The notes beneath the pieces were generated by a model that was not told where the DNA came from, did no database searches, and worked only from the letters and a program-made list of their open reading frames with translations. From NCBI GenBank assembly GCA_013178295.1, contig JABLWW010000015.1, positions 1 through 64,000 on the forward strand: DNA of 64,000 bases. Direction: 5' to 3'. Below are positions 63,101 to 64,000 of the stretch, piece after piece. How positions within the stretch are numbered: the first letter of the stretch is position 1; every line of letters starts with the position of its first letter. Both the position numbers and the translations under genes were made by a program. This DNA comes from Anaerolineae bacterium (GTDB taxonomy: Bacteria; Chloroflexota; Anaerolineae; Anaerolineales; Anaerolineaceae).

Positions 63101-63288
63101 CCCAGCAGGTCAACAAAAAAGCCGGAAGGGTTGCCGTTTGCATCCGTAAAAATCTTGGGCGGGTTCTGATATACCCCCACCCGCACCAGCCGCCCGGCGG
63201 TCTGCGGCGCGGGCGGGGCACAGCCTGCTGCCAGCAGCAGCAGACACATCAGCCCCGCCACACACCGCAGCGCAGTTTGCGGTTTCAT
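60181..63288 (-). CDS. Sensor histidine kinase with periplasmic-binding (SBP_bac_3), PAS and GAF domains
   Basis: 1035 residues. A lipobox-like LLAAGC at Cys23 ends the signal segment. Residues ~35-260 are a family-3 solute-binding domain (VGVYQNPPKIFTDANGNPSG). A membrane helix (~262-290) follows, then PAS (~312-435), two GAF domains (~455-775), HisKA with LATMSHELRTPLNSIIGF (His near 817) and HATPase (DTGIGIRPEDVEKIFQPFRQ). It should sense an amino acid or similar ligand outside the membrane. The ATG follows a TATAAT box after 6 nt, no ribosome site is seen. Confidence 0.9.
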   Translation of the reverse strand: MKPQTALRCVAGLMCLLLLAAGCAPPAPQTAGRLVRVGVYQNPPKIFTDANGNPSGFFVDLLGEIAARQGWQLAYTPCAWTVCLALLETGEIDLMPDVAYSPERDQKYDFHRIPAAESWSRVYAAPRSGIQRIDQLNGRRVALLGGSIQQGEFESLMQRFGFAVEIVPTASLEEAFRAAQSGAADAAIANHFFGDYFHRDYGLTRTSIVLSPAVLYYAVPQGQNADLLAAIDRYLGAWRDDSASIYYTILSRWEEKNVFYRLPPFVRWTLAGVAALLVLAGVWVLLLRRQVRVRTAHLEQANRLLCESEQRYQLISMLASDYVFWERVEEDGRVVQEWVAGALEAITGYTPQEFAERGGWRAVLHPDDLAQDDQDRQRLFANQAVSSEVRLVHRDGQTVWVQVYALPQWDEEHGRLAGIYGAVKDITTRKRAELELHRRVEELSALNSLSRQVSQSLSPQRVIAHAVNELHAACNADLTFLFLRQGERLMLHGVAPPHARQSFGEIPEHRVGECMCGLAAQEGRALYSRDIFSDMRCTWEECKQMGLRSFAALPLMTGSEVFGVVGLAAESERDFETQADFLETLASHAAAGIRNALLYDETQRHVRELQAVHQAGQRLARLHDLPQLTQEILAVLQETLGYDHGAVFLMEEDGKRFVPFVIGEDRLGGAAAEEARCRINSLGLRRGRGIAGWVAEHGESARVGDVRRDRRYLPLRGESDVRSILCVPLRYGETVIGTVSVESTRQDAYSESDQRLLETVAAQMGIAIQNARLLEEIRTHAARLEERVAERTRELEIARDRAQAADRTKSAFLATMSHELRTPLNSIIGFTGILLMGLVGELNDEQRKQLSMVQDSAQHLLELINDVLDISKIEAGQLELAHETFDLRAALQRSVEKMRPLAEKKGLALRCEIDPALGSLRGDRRRVEQIVLNLLSNAVKFTERGEVSLSARIENGWLVTRVRDTGIGIRPEDVEKIFQPFRQLETGITRSYEGTGLGLSICKRLVEAMGGTIQVESKAGRGSCFSFTLPLTQGA

Positions 63289-63324
63289 AGATTCATTATA
63301 CAACAATTGTTAAAAAATCACGCC

Positions 63325-63550
63325 CCTACCCGTAGGATGGGGCTTGCCCCATCGCTTGCCTGGGGTGAACCCCAGCCTACGCCACTGCTGAATGAGAACG
63401 GCGGGGTAAAACCCCGCCCTACGAGCACCCGCAGGATGCGGCTTGCCCCATCACTCCTCCCCTCCCTCCGGGAGGGGCTGGGGGAGGGTAAGCCGCGCAG
63501 CACTCCCGCAGCGAGCTGGGAGGGGCTGGGGGAGGGCATATCTCCCCGCG
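63325..63550. repeat. Cluster of dispersed intergenic repeats
   Basis: GTAGGATGGGGCTTGCCCCATC, GGGGTGAACCCCAGCC, GGCGGGGTAAAACCCCGCC and two GGGAGGGGCTGGGGGAGGG hairpins fill the 283-nt gap between the kinase gene and livF. No gene is visible. Confidence 0.85.
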
Positions 63551-63571
63551 TAAGCTCGCCCCTGTGCCACC

Positions 63572-64000
63572 CTAGATGCTCTCGCCCAGATAAGCACGGG
63601 CGACGCTGTCGTCCTGCATCAGGTCTTTGCTCACGCCCTCGTGGGCAATCACACCCGTTTCGAGCACGTAGCAGTAGTTGGAAATCTCCATCGCCATCAT
63701 GGCATTCTGTTCGACCAGAAAGATGGTCAGCCCGTTTTTCTGGTTGATGGTCTGGATGGTAGCAAAAATTTCCTCCACCAGGTTGGGGGCAATCCCCATT
63801 GAAGGTTCATCCATCAGCAGCAGGTCACCGCCGGTAATCAGCGCCCTGCCAATGGCAAGCATTTGCTGTTCGCCGCCCGAAAGCGTGCCGCCCGCCTGCT
63901 GGCGGCGCTCCTTCAGCCGCGGAAAGAGCGAGAAGATGTACTCCATACGCTGTTCCAGCAGGGGCTTGTTGCGGTTGGAAAACAAATACCCGGCAATGTG
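63572..64000 (-). CDS. livF: Branched-chain amino acid ABC transporter ATPase LivF, C-terminal part
   Basis: The last ~142 residues of the protein; the N-terminus lies beyond the right edge. LSGGEQQMLAIGRAL is the ABC signature and LLLMDEPSMGIAP the Walker B region with the LivF-typical SMGIAP. FLVEQNAMMAMEISNYCYVL is the H-loop area, with Gln in place of the usual His as common in LivF. It belongs to a HAAT-type importer for branched-chain amino acids or related compounds. Walker A is not visible here. Confidence 0.9.
   Translation of the reverse strand, partial: HIAGYLFSNRNKPLLEQRMEYIFSLFPRLKERRQQAGGTLSGGEQQMLAIGRALITGGDLLLMDEPSMGIAPNLVEEIFATIQTINQKNGLTIFLVEQNAMMAMEISNYCYVLETGVIAHEGVSKDLMQDDSVARAYLGESI

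Overview
The window looks like a chromosomal stretch from a GC-rich member of the Chloroflexota, probably Anaerolineae. This is inferred, not proven. The pointers are a complete LysW-dependent (alpha-aminoadipate) lysine cluster, many secreted lipoproteins with Pro/Ala/Thr linkers, a sigma factor paired with a DUF5667-like membrane protein, a YgfK-type oxidoreductase, and many genes whose -10 box sits only 6-7 nt before the start codon. No rRNA, tRNA, CRISPR array or insertion sequence was recognised.

Layout. 0-7 kb: a 65-bp tandem repeat, an MFS exporter, an acyltransferase, a coiled-coil lipoprotein, a GT1 glycosyltransferase next to a stand-alone E2-type acyltransferase, and a membrane Mrr-like nuclease-fold protein. 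7-12.3 kb: a leftward operon of three surface proteins. 12.7-17.7 kb: an iron-sulfur protein divergent from a ribose-type sugar ABC transporter, with a 16-bp operator-like palindrome and a clear terminator. 18-28.6 kb: the lysine cluster, all leftward, reading lysW-lysX-lysY-lysZ-lysJ-lysK, then homocitrate synthase-lysT-lysU-homoisocitrate dehydrogenase-second lysX.

28.6-31.4 kb is a gene-poor, repeat-rich accessory stretch. It holds a small LuxR-type HTH gene, three clusters of one 35-bp tandem repeat, a 27-bp perfect G/C hairpin and a PIN toxin-antitoxin pair. 31.7-37.2 kb: a secreted protein, an AT-richer restriction-modification operon and an antiporter coupled to a PII-like protein. 37.3-43 kb: a second surface-protein operon paralogous to the first. 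43-50.5 kb: aldo/keto reductase, glycerate kinase, sigma/anti-sigma pair, NAD-binding protein with TetR regulator, and an orphan DNA methyltransferase. 50.7-64 kb: a YgfK-like oxidoreductase, a DUF6544-like protein, a HemG-like flavodoxin with a Tat leader, a VapBC-like pair, a DUF218 protein, a three-gene sensor-kinase cascade and the end of a livF gene.

The most striking signal is lysine control. Immediately after lysK lies a 29-codon ORF with six Lys codons among eight consecutive codons (23073-23162). It is followed by mutually exclusive antiterminator (10 bp) and terminator (11 bp plus eight U) pairings just before homocitrate synthase. A second candidate leader, with a Lys-Arg-Lys run and a terminator, precedes lysW. 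Together they suggest lysine-sensing ribosome-mediated attenuation at the head and in the middle of one long biosynthetic locus.
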